Positions 32,041 through 40,859 of a stretch of DNA of 64,000 bases are shown here, one piece after another. The notes beneath the pieces are model-generated. The model searched no databases and was not told the DNA's origin. It worked only from the letters and a program-made list of their open reading frames with translations. This stretch comes from Flavipsychrobacter stenotrophus (GTDB lineage: Bacteria > Bacteroidota > Bacteroidia > Chitinophagales > Chitinophagaceae). Position numbers and translations under genes: made by a program. The first letter of the stretch is position 1. The number at the start of each line of letters is the position of its first letter. The DNA is taken from contig NZ_PPSL01000004.1 of NCBI RefSeq assembly GCF_002954265.1, positions 248,001 through 312,000 of the forward strand, written 5' to 3'.

Positions 32041-32601
32041 TTAGTTCTTCCAGTGTTGTCTTTCCTTCAGTGTCTTTCTAACAACATCGGATAAAGTTGC
32101 AATGTCCAATCCACTTGCCAAAGACTCGCAAAGAAGCCAATTTCTATCTCTTTTACCGAAAGGTATATTTTGCTCTGTTAATATTTTAATTAGTTCATCA
32201 TTCCATAAGAGTTTCGCAAGGTAGAATGCCTTTTTATTTTTATTTAATAAAGGCGATTTTATTTCCTTAAATTCTTCTTCACCAACGGTGTCAGAGCAAA
32301 CTGCGACACCGACCCAATCAGGTACAAGGGCAATTATTTTTTCTATATATTTTTCTTCCGTAACAACAGTTAAGTAATCAAAAACCAAAGAGTAAGCCGC
32401 TATTTGGTTAGGCAATCTCTGTAGGGAATCAGATGCGCTTTTAATTTCATATGCGTGTAAAGAACCGTTAATTACAGCCATGTCAATTCGCGCGCTTGCC
32501 ACAGGTAATTTCATTTCATGAACTACTTTTGAATGCGGATCATTTATGTACTTTGAAAGTTCCGTGCGCTGAAGAATTTGCCGAATATGTGGATCTTTCA
32601 T
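32041..32601 (-). CDS. sce7726-like PD-(D/E)XK family protein
   Basis: 186 residues. D40 in ARIDMAVING, E52-I-K54 in AYEIKS and Q66-x3-Y70 in NQIAAY give a PD-(D/E)XK nuclease-type core. The start MKDPHIRQIL and the motif LVPDWVGVAV match the sce7726 family, which regularly occurs next to sce7725/beta-family proteins. It may be a nuclease acting on foreign DNA together with its convergent neighbour. The pair is tail-to-tail here, so the two genes must have separate promoters. Confidence 0.85.
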   Translation of the reverse strand: MKDPHIRQILQRTELSKYINDPHSKVVHEMKLPVASARIDMAVINGSLHAYEIKSASDSLQRLPNQIAAYSLVFDYLTVVTEEKYIEKIIALVPDWVGVAVCSDTVGEEEFKEIKSPLLNKNKKAFYLAKLLWNDELIKILTEQNIPFGKRDRNWLLCESLASGLDIATLSDVVRKTLKERQHWKN

Positions 32602-32863
32602 TGCTTTTTCTTTTGTTTTATTGACATAAATAATTGCCTTTGAAGAAACCCAAAGAAAAAAGCATAAACACTTGTTTCTGTTAATTTACAGTAGTGTAAA
32701 ACAAATACAGATATCTCGGCAAAGATAGAAACATTTGCCCAATAACAAAGCTGCTTACAAATGGCTTTGTATTGATCACCTTACACTGCTAGTGCTGGAA
32801 AATTATCTACTACTCAATGGAATAGTTTTTATAGCTGAGTATTGAATACATACAATCAATGCT

Positions 32864-33790
32864 ATGCGTAAGGGCTATATTATTCTCGTTTTCTGTTTGG
32901 TTTTCGCTGTTCTACTAAGTTGCAAAACGCATTACCAGCTGGCCAATAAGGCGTATGCCAGAATAGAGATACCCACATCGCTGGAGCGGGGTAAAAACCT
33001 GGCCTACAATATTTGTGCAGATTGCTACTATGATAAGACTGTAAAGAAATTTATTGGAATGAGGTACCTGGCATTGCCGCGAATAGCCGGTAAGGTATAT
33101 TCTGCTAATCTGACCAATTCAAAAACGAATGGTGTTATAACCGGCTATTCGGATGGAGAGCTGGCATATTTATTGAAAACTGGTATCACCCGCGATGGTA
33201 GGTTTATTCCTTACATGTTGCGCCCCAAAATGGCTGATGATGATATTAATGACCTGATCATTTACCTGAGATCGGGAGATGAAGCTGTGCAGGCCGGTGA
33301 TACCAGTGTCGGGCATTCGCACTTAAATTTTATTGGTCGTATAGCGATACGTAAAATAGCCAAGCCGCAGCCATATATAACAAGTATCAAGCGCCCAGGA
33401 AAGGATGATGCGATAGCCAATGGCCGCTACCTGGTAGATAATATTGGTTGTTTTCATTGCCACTCTAAGAGCATAGCAAAGCTCAATTATCTGGATGCCG
33501 AGCAAAGCAGAGGGTATCTGCAGGGCGGAATGAAATTTAAAGATGAAAGCGGCAATAAGATACATGCGGCCAACCTTACGCCCGATAGCAGTACCGGGAT
33601 TGGCGGGTTCACGAGAGCGCAATTTCAGAAGGCTATTATGGAGGGAGTGGCGCCCGGCGGAAGGAAATTACATCCGCCAATGCCGCATTTTACGCACCTT
33701 ACAGATAAGCAGGTGAGCGATATTTATGCTTACTTAATGTCGATACCGGCGGTGCATAAGAGGGGTGGGATGATAAGTGATACGTACTAA
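32864..33790 (+). CDS. Cytochrome c lipoprotein with one degenerate haem site
   Basis: 308 residues with lipobox signal (FAVLLSC). Two cytochrome c domains are expected. The second has an intact C-F-H-C-H haem motif near residue 200. The first reads C-A-D-C-Y (near 49-53), with Tyr in place of the His ligand, so haem attachment or ligation in domain 1 is doubtful. The rest of each domain, including PRIAGKVYSANLT and HAANLTPDSSTGIGGFT, is like di-haem dehydrogenase-associated cytochromes. It is probably a periplasmic electron carrier attached to a membrane. Single gene. Confidence 0.85.
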   Translation: MRKGYIILVFCLVFAVLLSCKTHYQLANKAYARIEIPTSLERGKNLAYNICADCYYDKTVKKFIGMRYLALPRIAGKVYSANLTNSKTNGVITGYSDGELAYLLKTGITRDGRFIPYMLRPKMADDDINDLIIYLRSGDEAVQAGDTSVGHSHLNFIGRIAIRKIAKPQPYITSIKRPGKDDAIANGRYLVDNIGCFHCHSKSIAKLNYLDAEQSRGYLQGGMKFKDESGNKIHAANLTPDSSTGIGGFTRAQFQKAIMEGVAPGGRKLHPPMPHFTHLTDKQVSDIYAYLMSIPAVHKRGGMISDTY

Positions 33791-33942
33791 TTAACTCAAA
33801 TGCAAAACTAAAAAGTGTGCGGATAGTGAATAAATGTTTAAATGATATAGCTCTCGATCAGCCTTCCGGACCATAAAAGGTAAGGCGGCTCTTTTAACGC
33901 AAAATTGATACCAGATGTTGAAAATGGCATGACCAGCACATT

Positions 33943-33977
33943 AAAGGAAAAGGCCCACAGTGCGGGCCTTTTCCTTT
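33943..33977 (-). terminator. Terminator after the bacilliredoxin gene
   Basis: Perfect 14-bp arms (33,943-33,956 and 33,964-33,977) around ACAGTGC, with A/T ends on both sides; probably bidirectional. Confidence 0.85.
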
Positions 33978-33997
33978 TTATTATGTTCGGTTGACTA

Positions 33998-34411
33998 CTA
34001 GCAATAAGTTTCGAAAGCCTGAATAAGGTTGGCTGCGATCATTTGTGCTGGGCGACCTTCGATCATGTGTCTTTCGATCATGTGCACCACTTTGCCGTCT
34101 TTCAACAGGGCAATAGCCGGTGAAGATGGAGGATAAGGTAACAAGTACTGACGTGCCTGCTTAACCGCATCTACATCAAAACCTGCGAAGCTTGTGGTAA
34201 GACGGGTTGGTTTCTTTTCTGCATTCTGCACAGCCATCAGCACACCCGGGCGCGCTGTTCCTGCTGAACAACCGCATACACTATTTATCATGAGTAATGT
34301 AGTGCCTTCCATTTTCAGGATACTGTCTACATCGCTTGGGGAAAGTAATTCTTGAAATCCGTGATTGGTCAATTCGGCCTTCATCAGTGCAACTATTTGT
34401 TCAGGATACAT
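33998..34411 (-). CDS. BrxA/BrxB-family bacilliredoxin
   Basis: 137 residues, the usual length. The active site C46-G-C48 in NSVCGCSAG and the thioredoxin-like motifs RLTTSFAGFDVDAVKQAR and PYPPSSPAIALLKDG identify the family. In Bacillus these proteins remove bacillithiol from S-thiolated proteins; in Bacteroidota, whose low-molecular-weight thiol may differ, the partner is uncertain. It is cytoplasmic. The gene is monocistronic, with a terminator downstream. Confidence 0.92.
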   Translation of the reverse strand: MYPEQIVALMKAELTNHGFQELLSPSDVDSILKMEGTTLLMINSVCGCSAGTARPGVLMAVQNAEKKPTRLTTSFAGFDVDAVKQARQYLLPYPPSSPAIALLKDGKVVHMIERHMIEGRPAQMIAANLIQAFETYC

Positions 34412-34746
34412 CTTGATTTATTATTTATTTACACAAAGGTACGAGTAAGTAAATTAATGGAAATCATATGAGCAATTGGAAAATCTAATAGAGGTATATT
34501 TTGTTTATTTTGTCTGGCAGTCTTTAGCTGTTTAAATAAGCTTATCAAAGTATCATACCGGCGCATAGGATTGCGGATTGACGCTTGTCTTACTGATTTA
34601 ACCGGTCTCAAAGAGAAACGTCTTGATGGTTGTCGGTCAGACGACCGACAACGGCGAAATGCTATCATAAAGTGCGTTTATCCGTTAGTTTTAAAGGGAA
34701 ATAGCTATTTTTAATTTCAGTTTAAACCATTGAATAAATTATTTCT
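34412..34746. other. Intergenic region with one strong hairpin
   Basis: No gene is supported; the open frame on the minus strand has no family or codon pattern. GTTGTCGGTC (34,629-34,638) and GACCGACAAC (34,643-34,652) form a perfect 10-bp stem with loop AGAC. Confidence 0.55.
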
Positions 34747-35121
34747 ATGCCTTCTGTACTACTAGTTGAAGATAATGAATTGATATTAAAATCGTTAGAG
34801 CACGTTTTGGCGAAAGACGGATTTGATGTAGTAGCCGTGAAAGATGGCGAAGAGGCGATGCGGGCAGTTGCTATGTTCAACTACGATGTTGTGATAACTG
34901 ACATAAATATGCCCAATATAAACGGGCTAGATCTCATTCAAAGACTAAAGGCAAGCGAGGCTACAAGTAATGTTGGTATTATTGTGGTCTCTTCGTTAGT
35001 CAATGAATCCTCGGTACTTGAAGCACTACGTCTTGGTGCCGATCTATTCCTCCCCAAGCCCATTAAACCATATGATCTGGTATTGCGCGTAAAAAAACTG
35101 GTAGCTGAGAAGATGGACTAA
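34747..35121 (+). CDS. Stand-alone response-regulator receiver protein
   Basis: 124 residues, a CheY-like receiver without output domain. The acidic pocket E8-D9, phosphorylation site D52 (VVITDINMP), the Ser/Thr switch at VVSS and the Lys in FLPKPIKP are present. It probably relays phosphate from a kinase, or controls a partner protein by binding. No kinase is adjacent; the orphan sensor kinase at 28,799 is the nearest candidate, which is speculative. Confidence 0.92.
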   Translation: MPSVLLVEDNELILKSLEHVLAKDGFDVVAVKDGEEAMRAVAMFNYDVVITDINMPNINGLDLIQRLKASEATSNVGIIVVSSLVNESSVLEALRLGADLFLPKPIKPYDLVLRVKKLVAEKMD

Positions 35122-35129
35122 TTGCGTGG

Positions 35130-36107
35130 TTAATGCACTATAACCATCTTTTCTCGTTTTAAATCCTGTTTGTCATCTTGGACAACTACTATATATAATC
35201 CGTCTGGCCAACTGCCTGAATTTATATTGAGTATATCAATTAACTGGTCCAGTTTTTCAAGATAAATGGCCCTGCCCATCAAGTCAAAAACCGATACGGT
35301 TACTGGTGCATTGCTATGGCCTTTAAGGGTCAATTGGATATTTTCATTGGCGGGGTTAGGGGCAATTGCAACCGAAGTGCCTGTGAGGCCTATATCATCG
35401 ATGCCAAGTTTTATGCAGCTGATGACAGTACTGAAACTGTCGGTGCTGATATAGCTGCAATAGCCATAGGTATGGGTTGTGATAGGAATAATTGTAGTGT
35501 CCTGAAAAAAGCACTGTAGGAATTCACTTCCTTCGAAACAAAAATTATGTGGACGCATGGCCCCATTAAGCGTTCCTATGCCTTCAATGATAGTATATAG
35601 CGATGTGTAGAACGGCCAGGTGGTTGAGGTGTCGGTATTGACGGTCATTACGAGTACATTGTGGTATACTCCATTCATCATAATTGAGTCTTTCCGCACA
35701 ACACTGTCAATTCTTGTTCCCGATGCATCCTGAAATCGGATCGTATCGCCCAGGTTTAGTTTGAAATTATATAGCACATGGTCCATGGTGTCAGTCCAAC
35801 CGTGATAATATACTATTCCTGCGGCTGTATCTTCTCGTATATAATAAGCATAGCTGTTGAATACGTAGCCTACACAACCCATCCATGGGTCGTTTACATA
35901 AACTGTTGATGTAAGGATAGGCTCGTAGATATGTCCATGCATAAAGGTATCTGCACCAAAAGAATGATACCGCGTAAATGCACAGCCTTCCATACTAGGC
36001 GTCAAACCCTTAGTGATCCAATTATTGCGCTTGTCTGAAAAGCGTACTTTCTGAGAAAATGATGTGATAGAAAGCACTACAAAAAGCATAGTAAAAAGTA
36101 GTTTCAT
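35130..36107 (-). CDS. T9SS cargo protein, first of a tandem pair
   Basis: 325 residues with signal peptide MKLLFTMLFVVLSITSFSQ and a C-terminal type A sorting domain (SVAIAPNPANENIQL ... GLYIVVVQDDKQDLKREKMVIVH). The middle (RFSDKRNNWITKGLTP, YYIREDTAAGIVYYHG, LNLGDTIRFQDASG, VVRKDSIMMNGVYHNVLVM, TIIEGIGTL) is a repeated Bacteroidota secreted domain with no known function. It is clearly paralogous to the next gene upstream. Predicted to be exported to the cell surface. Confidence 0.8.
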   Translation of the reverse strand: MKLLFTMLFVVLSITSFSQKVRFSDKRNNWITKGLTPSMEGCAFTRYHSFGADTFMHGHIYEPILTSTVYVNDPWMGCVGYVFNSYAYYIREDTAAGIVYYHGWTDTMDHVLYNFKLNLGDTIRFQDASGTRIDSVVRKDSIMMNGVYHNVLVMTVNTDTSTTWPFYTSLYTIIEGIGTLNGAMRPHNFCFEGSEFLQCFFQDTTIIPITTHTYGYCSYISTDSFSTVISCIKLGIDDIGLTGTSVAIAPNPANENIQLTLKGHSNAPVTVSVFDLMGRAIYLEKLDQLIDILNINSGSWPDGLYIVVVQDDKQDLKREKMVIVH

Positions 36108-36134
36108 AAATCTTTGATTGAGGGTTTACAGATA

Positions 36135-37130
36135 TTAGTTAGCGATGACTATCTTATCTCTCTTTAAAACACCTGTGTTATTTTTTATCAGGATCAGATA
36201 TATGCCATTGGACCAATCTGTAGTATTAATTGATTCTCCATTAAGGTTTAATTCCTTTTGGTAATAGACTGTTCTGCCGGTAAGATCTGATATATGTATC
36301 GTCACTTTTTCAGTATTTTTTTTACTGCCGAAGTTTAAACTTTCTGTTACCGGATTAGGGAAGATGGTAATTTGCTGAGCGTTGGAATATTCATCGTCTA
36401 TTGTTAAACGTCTACAGTCTCCGGTTGTAATTAAAATGGAATCACTTGGAAGAAATACCTCCACCGAACCGTTTCCACTAGCTATGAAATGCGAAGAAAT
36501 TGGCACAGCAATACCTTTATGGTAGAAGCATTGAAGCCAATCTGGTTCTCCGCCGGAGAGATAACAAAAAGGTTGCCAATAATTTAAAACACTTCCTACC
36601 CCTTCTACAACAGTATAATGTTCCGGTCCGAAAGTTAACGTAGATGAAGTGCCGGAATAATCGCGTACAATTCTAATACCCCAAACTTTATGGTACACAC
36701 CGTTTATTTTAGTTGAATCGAATAATACAACGCTATCAGCTCGTGCTGCAAGAGGATTACTATAGTGTATCGTATCTCCCAATGAAAGATTGTAGTTGTA
36801 TAAGATGTTCTCAGAAGTATCGACCGTTGGGTTACTTATACAATAGACAATGCCAGTAGTAGTATCTTCTCTGATATAATACGACGGTGCGGCGTAAGGG
36901 GAATATGTGCATCCATAGGTTGTCCCTACAATGGTATTTTTTATTGGCTGATAAGTTTTGCCATTTATTATCGTGTCTGTGCCGTAATAAGTATGTCGGT
37001 AGAAATTACATGAATCGACGGGTCTGATGAACATTGTCACCCAGTAATTTGTTCTATCTGTATAATGTATCTTTTGAGAAAATGATGTGATATAAAGTAC
37101 GACGAGGAGCAGCGTAAAAATAAGTTTCAT
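36135..37130 (-). CDS. T9SS cargo protein, second of a tandem pair
   Basis: 331 residues with signal peptide MKLIFTLLLVVLYITSFSQ and a sorting domain ending in GVLKRDKIVIAN. It shares the order of motifs with the gene at 35,130 (HYTDRTNYWVT, YYIREDTTTGIVY, LSLGDTIHYSN, VVLFDSTKINGVYHKVWG, TVVEGVGSV), so the two arose by tandem duplication; 27 bases separate them and they are probably cotranscribed. Start: ATG at 37,130; the longer frame to 37,181 adds a non-signal sequence. Confidence 0.8.
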   Translation of the reverse strand: MKLIFTLLLVVLYITSFSQKIHYTDRTNYWVTMFIRPVDSCNFYRHTYYGTDTIINGKTYQPIKNTIVGTTYGCTYSPYAAPSYYIREDTTTGIVYCISNPTVDTSENILYNYNLSLGDTIHYSNPLAARADSVVLFDSTKINGVYHKVWGIRIVRDYSGTSSTLTFGPEHYTVVEGVGSVLNYWQPFCYLSGGEPDWLQCFYHKGIAVPISSHFIASGNGSVEVFLPSDSILITTGDCRRLTIDDEYSNAQQITIFPNPVTESLNFGSKKNTEKVTIHISDLTGRTVYYQKELNLNGESINTTDWSNGIYLILIKNNTGVLKRDKIVIAN

Positions 37131-37262
37131 AACATAGGGTTTAACATAAAGATAGAATATATATACGAAATAGTAAAACATATGTGGTTGAGTTATAGTT
37201 TCCCCCTAAGCAGGTGACAGATATCTGCTGAAAAATGCCGTTATTTACTGCAAATATTATTC

Positions 37263-39041
37263 ATGAAGAAAGTAATACTGGCTTTTGCAATGGCCGGGAT
37301 GTTTGCTGCCTGTAAAAATGGGGAGCACAAACATACCGGTGAGGGTAAGGGGAAAGAACTGGCATCGCTGCTGGATAAATACTGGCAGGAGCATTTGCAG
37401 ATGTTTCCTACTGAGGCGACATCTAATGGCGATAATCGCTACAATGACCGGCTGACCATAACCATTGCTGAAAGTTTCAGAGATAGCCTGGGCAGGTTTT
37501 ACAAAAGATACCTTAATGAGATAGGCAATATAGATAGTACACAGCTGCAGGGGCAGGACCTGATGAGCTATCGCTTGTTCAAGTACGAGATGGCTATGGG
37601 TATTGAAGGATTGAAATATCCTACGCACCTGATGCCCATTACACAGTTCTGGGCGTTTACGTTGGAGCTGCCACAACTAGGGTCGGGTACTGGCAATCAG
37701 CCATTTAAGACGGTGAAGGATTATGACGACTGGATCAAGCGCTTGTCGGCATTCCCGGCATGGACGGACACGGCTATTTATAATATGCGTAAGGGTATAG
37801 CAACAGGCTGGGTGCTGCCAAAATCGCTGGTAGTAAAAATACTGCCGCAGTTGAAAGCGGTGGTAGTAAAGAATGATACCGCAAGTATATTCTATGGTCC
37901 ACTGAAGAACTTTCCTGAAGGGTTTAGTGTAGCTGATAAGGAAAGATTGACCAAAGCGTATGTGCAGGCTATTGATAGTATTGTGAATCCATCATACACC
38001 AAGCTGGCAGTGTTCTTTGAAAAGGAATACTTGCCGAAGAGCCGCACCACAAGTGGCTTGGGTAGCCTGCAGGGTGGCAATGAATATTACAACTACTGCA
38101 TTAAGAACTGGACGACAACAAACCTGACTGCCGATAGCATTTATAAGATAGGGGAGAGTGAGGTAGCGAGGCTGGAAGGCGAGATGAATAAGGTAAAAGA
38201 TGCGGTGGGCTTTAAGGGCGATATGCAAGCGTTCTTTAAGTATATAGATAAGGACAGCAAATTCTGTCCGTTCACAACTCCGCAGCAGGTGCTTGATAGT
38301 TTCTGGGCTATAAAGAAGATAGAAGATCCACAGCTGAAAAAGCTGTTTAATAACACGCCTAAAACCCAGTTCACCATCCGCCAGACAGAGGCTTTCCGTG
38401 CGGCATCTGCCAGTGCGGAATATAACCAAGGATCTGAAGACGGTGCAAGGCCGGGTATATTTTATGTGCCGATACTTGATGCGAAGAAATTTAATGCTAC
38501 CGGTATGGCTACGTTGTTTTTGCATGAGGCAATTCCCGGGCATCATTACCAGGTATCGCTGCAGCAGGAGAGTAAGGGCTTGCCGGCGTTCCGCCGTTTT
38601 ATATGGTATGGTGCTTATGGCGAAGGCTGGGCCCACTATTGCGAAACATTGGGCAAGGGATTGGGACTATACGATGACCCCTACCAATACATGGGGCATC
38701 TGGGCGATGCCATGCACCGTGCTATACGCCTGATAGTGGACGTGGGTATACACTACAAGGGTATGAGCAGGGAAGATGCTATAAAGTATATGATGGCACA
38801 TGAGCTGATATCTGAACACGACGCTACAGCCGAGATAGAACGTTATATGGCTATACCGGGACAGGCTTTGTCATACAAGATAGGCCAGATGGCTATCTCT
38901 GGTGAGCGCAAGCATTATGAAGAAACGCTGGGTGCGAAATTCAATATTGCGTCATTCCATGACGAGGTGTTGAAAGACGGTGGCGTACCTCTGAACATAC
39001 TCCATGAGAAACTGGAAGCGTGGGCTAAGGGAATAAAATAA
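37263..39041 (+). CDS. DUF885-family metallopeptidase-like lipoprotein
   Basis: 592 residues. The N-terminus MKKVILAFAMAGMFAAC is a lipoprotein signal. The metal site H-E-A-I-P-G-H-H lies near residues 421-428, and the following motifs (YGEGWAHYCETLG, RAIRLIVDVGIHYKGMSREDA) are typical of DUF885, related to M3/M32-type zinc peptidases. It is probably a peptidase or carboxypeptidase in the periplasm or at the outer membrane. It may be cotranscribed with the small membrane protein after it, 12 bases downstream. Confidence 0.85.
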   Translation: MKKVILAFAMAGMFAACKNGEHKHTGEGKGKELASLLDKYWQEHLQMFPTEATSNGDNRYNDRLTITIAESFRDSLGRFYKRYLNEIGNIDSTQLQGQDLMSYRLFKYEMAMGIEGLKYPTHLMPITQFWAFTLELPQLGSGTGNQPFKTVKDYDDWIKRLSAFPAWTDTAIYNMRKGIATGWVLPKSLVVKILPQLKAVVVKNDTASIFYGPLKNFPEGFSVADKERLTKAYVQAIDSIVNPSYTKLAVFFEKEYLPKSRTTSGLGSLQGGNEYYNYCIKNWTTTNLTADSIYKIGESEVARLEGEMNKVKDAVGFKGDMQAFFKYIDKDSKFCPFTTPQQVLDSFWAIKKIEDPQLKKLFNNTPKTQFTIRQTEAFRAASASAEYNQGSEDGARPGIFYVPILDAKKFNATGMATLFLHEAIPGHHYQVSLQQESKGLPAFRRFIWYGAYGEGWAHYCETLGKGLGLYDDPYQYMGHLGDAMHRAIRLIVDVGIHYKGMSREDAIKYMMAHELISEHDATAEIERYMAIPGQALSYKIGQMAISGERKHYEETLGAKFNIASFHDEVLKDGGVPLNILHEKLEAWAKGIK

Positions 39042-39053
39042 CTTATATCGACA

Positions 39054-39536
39054 TTGCCAATAACTGACTACATCCCCTACAGAAAATTCCGCATGACAAC
39101 ATCGCTGTCTGTAGGGGATGTATATCAAAAAATGACTGAAAATGTCGAACAAATCAATTACCTGAATATGTTCCTGGCGAGTTACTATACCCAATCGTTT
39201 GCCGGAAGAATTACCCCCTTGGGGTTCAAGATTAATAGCGTCTATCGAAAGGGAATGGGCAGTGCGTTCATTGGTAAGGTAAGCGCCGGAAAGGGCGGAA
39301 CAACAATTGATATCACTGTTCGCCCAAATCATTTGATGACGGTACTTTGGTTGTCGCCTGTAATTCTGGCATTGCGGTTCTTTCCCGAGGGGCTAGGAGT
39401 GTTAGTAATCCTTAGTCTGCCTCTGTTGGCTATTCACATAGGAGTGATAACGCTTTTTGATAAAAGTGTGGCGGAGTCAATAAATACCATTGAAAATATT
39501 GTAGGAGCAGATCATTCAGCCACTACTCAACTTTGA
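39054..39536 (+). CDS. Small membrane protein, unknown
   Basis: 160 residues from a TTG, or 147 from the ATG at 39,093. An N-terminal soluble part (IPYRKFRMTTSLSVGDVYQKM) precedes two membrane helices (LMTVLWLSPVILALRFF and GVLVILSLPLLAIHIGVITLF). The residues before the ATG (IPYRKFR) look like part of the domain, which favours the TTG start 12 bases after the DUF885 stop. Unrecognised. It overlaps the DUF2252 gene tail-to-tail by 14 bases. Confidence 0.6.
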   Translation: MPITDYIPYRKFRMTTSLSVGDVYQKMTENVEQINYLNMFLASYYTQSFAGRITPLGFKINSVYRKGMGSAFIGKVSAGKGGTTIDITVRPNHLMTVLWLSPVILALRFFPEGLGVLVILSLPLLAIHIGVITLFDKSVAESINTIENIVGADHSATTQL

Positions 39537-40731
39537 AGAAACCATTATCGAACTCAGCCATATAGGTTGCGTAATAAGTCTTCACTTTCTCGGCATATTT
39601 GATAGCATAATTGATCGCATGGTCCCGCCATTCGCAGTTTTGTCCGAATGCTATCAGATCATCTGCAATGGCAGATCCTTGTCTGCCTGAGCAACGGAGC
39701 TGTGCAGAAGCTGTAAGCATGGCCATATCATCAATGACCTTGTACATATCGCGATATCTGTCGCGGATGAGGTTGAAGTTGATGCTGTCTTTAACAGGCT
39801 GCATTTCCTGTATGAGAAAGGGTTCGTTGTCGAACATAGTGTGACTAAGCAGGGCGGGTGGTATATTTTGCATGCGTTGTTGAATAGAGACGATCCTTTC
39901 CGCTTCAGACATCCATTCCGGTTGTGGCACTTTTACATAGGGCGCAAGTGACGATGGCCGTGCCTGCTTCATTTCTACCAAAAGGAATTTATTGGGATCG
40001 CGCTTGCCCTTTAGCAGAAAAGCATACCGCTTCAGTCCAACGCTGCCTGTGCCAGCCAGCCTGAAAGCCACATCGCAGACATGATAATTGTAAGGGCCAT
40101 CGCTGCTGTTGCTGATCCATTCTGTTATGTGATCCGTAAGCCGTTGCTTCAGCCCGAAGTCGATCTCAAAATGACGGGGATCTTCCATCATTATGGTCAG
40201 TTGATTTTGTCTGATATTGGTTCGCTTGTCGAGAAGCGCCCGCTTCTTTTTCTTACCTGCCTTTTTTAAGAATGTGGCAACTATTCCTTTAGCAGTCTTG
40301 GTTTCGATATAATAGGCCTTTCCTTTACTAAGGGTGGCGGCATATGTTTTGAGAAACAACTGTGCCATTTTATGCGCTTTTATCTTATCAATCTCGAGAT
40401 GGTCGAAAGCAATAAGAATGCTGGTAACTAATCTCAGGATCTCCCACGATGCAGGTGCCAGGATGGCCTCATCAAAATCATTGAGATCGAAGTGTACTAA
40501 CCTGTTGTCTGCTTTAAAGCTGCCAAAATTTTCGAGGTGCAGATCGCCACATATCCATGATAAAGGCGCCTGAGAGAAATTTTTGTGCTTACTCAGGTCT
40601 TCATAAAAAAGGTGGCAGGTGCCGCGGTAAAACCGGAAGATATTTTCGGCCATGAATTTGTACTTCAGGTCTACCATTTCGGGCAATAGACCAGTGTTGT
40701 ATTTTTTTATTCTTTGTGATACGGATGACAT
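39523..40731 (-). CDS. DUF2252 family protein (kinase-like fold)
   Basis: 402 residues. The motif WICGDLHLENFGSF and the later HFDLNDFDEA resemble the catalytic HxDxxxxN and metal-binding D of aminoglycoside/choline-kinase-like phosphotransferases, to which DUF2252 is related. The end FGQNCEWRDHAINYAIKYAEKVKTYYATYM is characteristic of the family. It is likely a cytoplasmic small-molecule kinase with unknown substrate. The start is an ATG at 40,731; the upstream space carries the giant gene's terminator. Confidence 0.85.
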   Translation of the reverse strand: MSSVSQRIKKYNTGLLPEMVDLKYKFMAENIFRFYRGTCHLFYEDLSKHKNFSQAPLSWICGDLHLENFGSFKADNRLVHFDLNDFDEAILAPASWEILRLVTSILIAFDHLEIDKIKAHKMAQLFLKTYAATLSKGKAYYIETKTAKGIVATFLKKAGKKKKRALLDKRTNIRQNQLTIMMEDPRHFEIDFGLKQRLTDHITEWISNSSDGPYNYHVCDVAFRLAGTGSVGLKRYAFLLKGKRDPNKFLLVEMKQARPSSLAPYVKVPQPEWMSEAERIVSIQQRMQNIPPALLSHTMFDNEPFLIQEMQPVKDSINFNLIRDRYRDMYKVIDDMAMLTASAQLRCSGRQGSAIADDLIAFGQNCEWRDHAINYAIKYAEKVKTYYATYMAEFDNGFFKVE

Positions 40732-40800
40732 GTGGCTGTTGTTTAGAGTGTGGTTTTTAACAACTAACTACCTGACTTTTAAAATCATGCCAATGAGGGT

Positions 40801-40842
40801 GAAACGACAATGCCCCCGGAAAACCAGGGGCATTGTCGTTTC
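40801..40842 (-). terminator. Terminator of the giant repeat gene
   Basis: Perfect 16-bp arms (40,801-40,816 and 40,827-40,842) with a CGGAAAACCA loop, 18 bases downstream of the giant gene's stop on the minus strand. Confidence 0.8.
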
Positions 40843-40859
40843 ATAAATTGCATTGCTAT

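Noticed and set aside
34429-34668. Minus-strand open frame before the receiver gene
   Set aside because: Reads through a hairpin region, basic and unstructured, no recognised motif or ribosome site.
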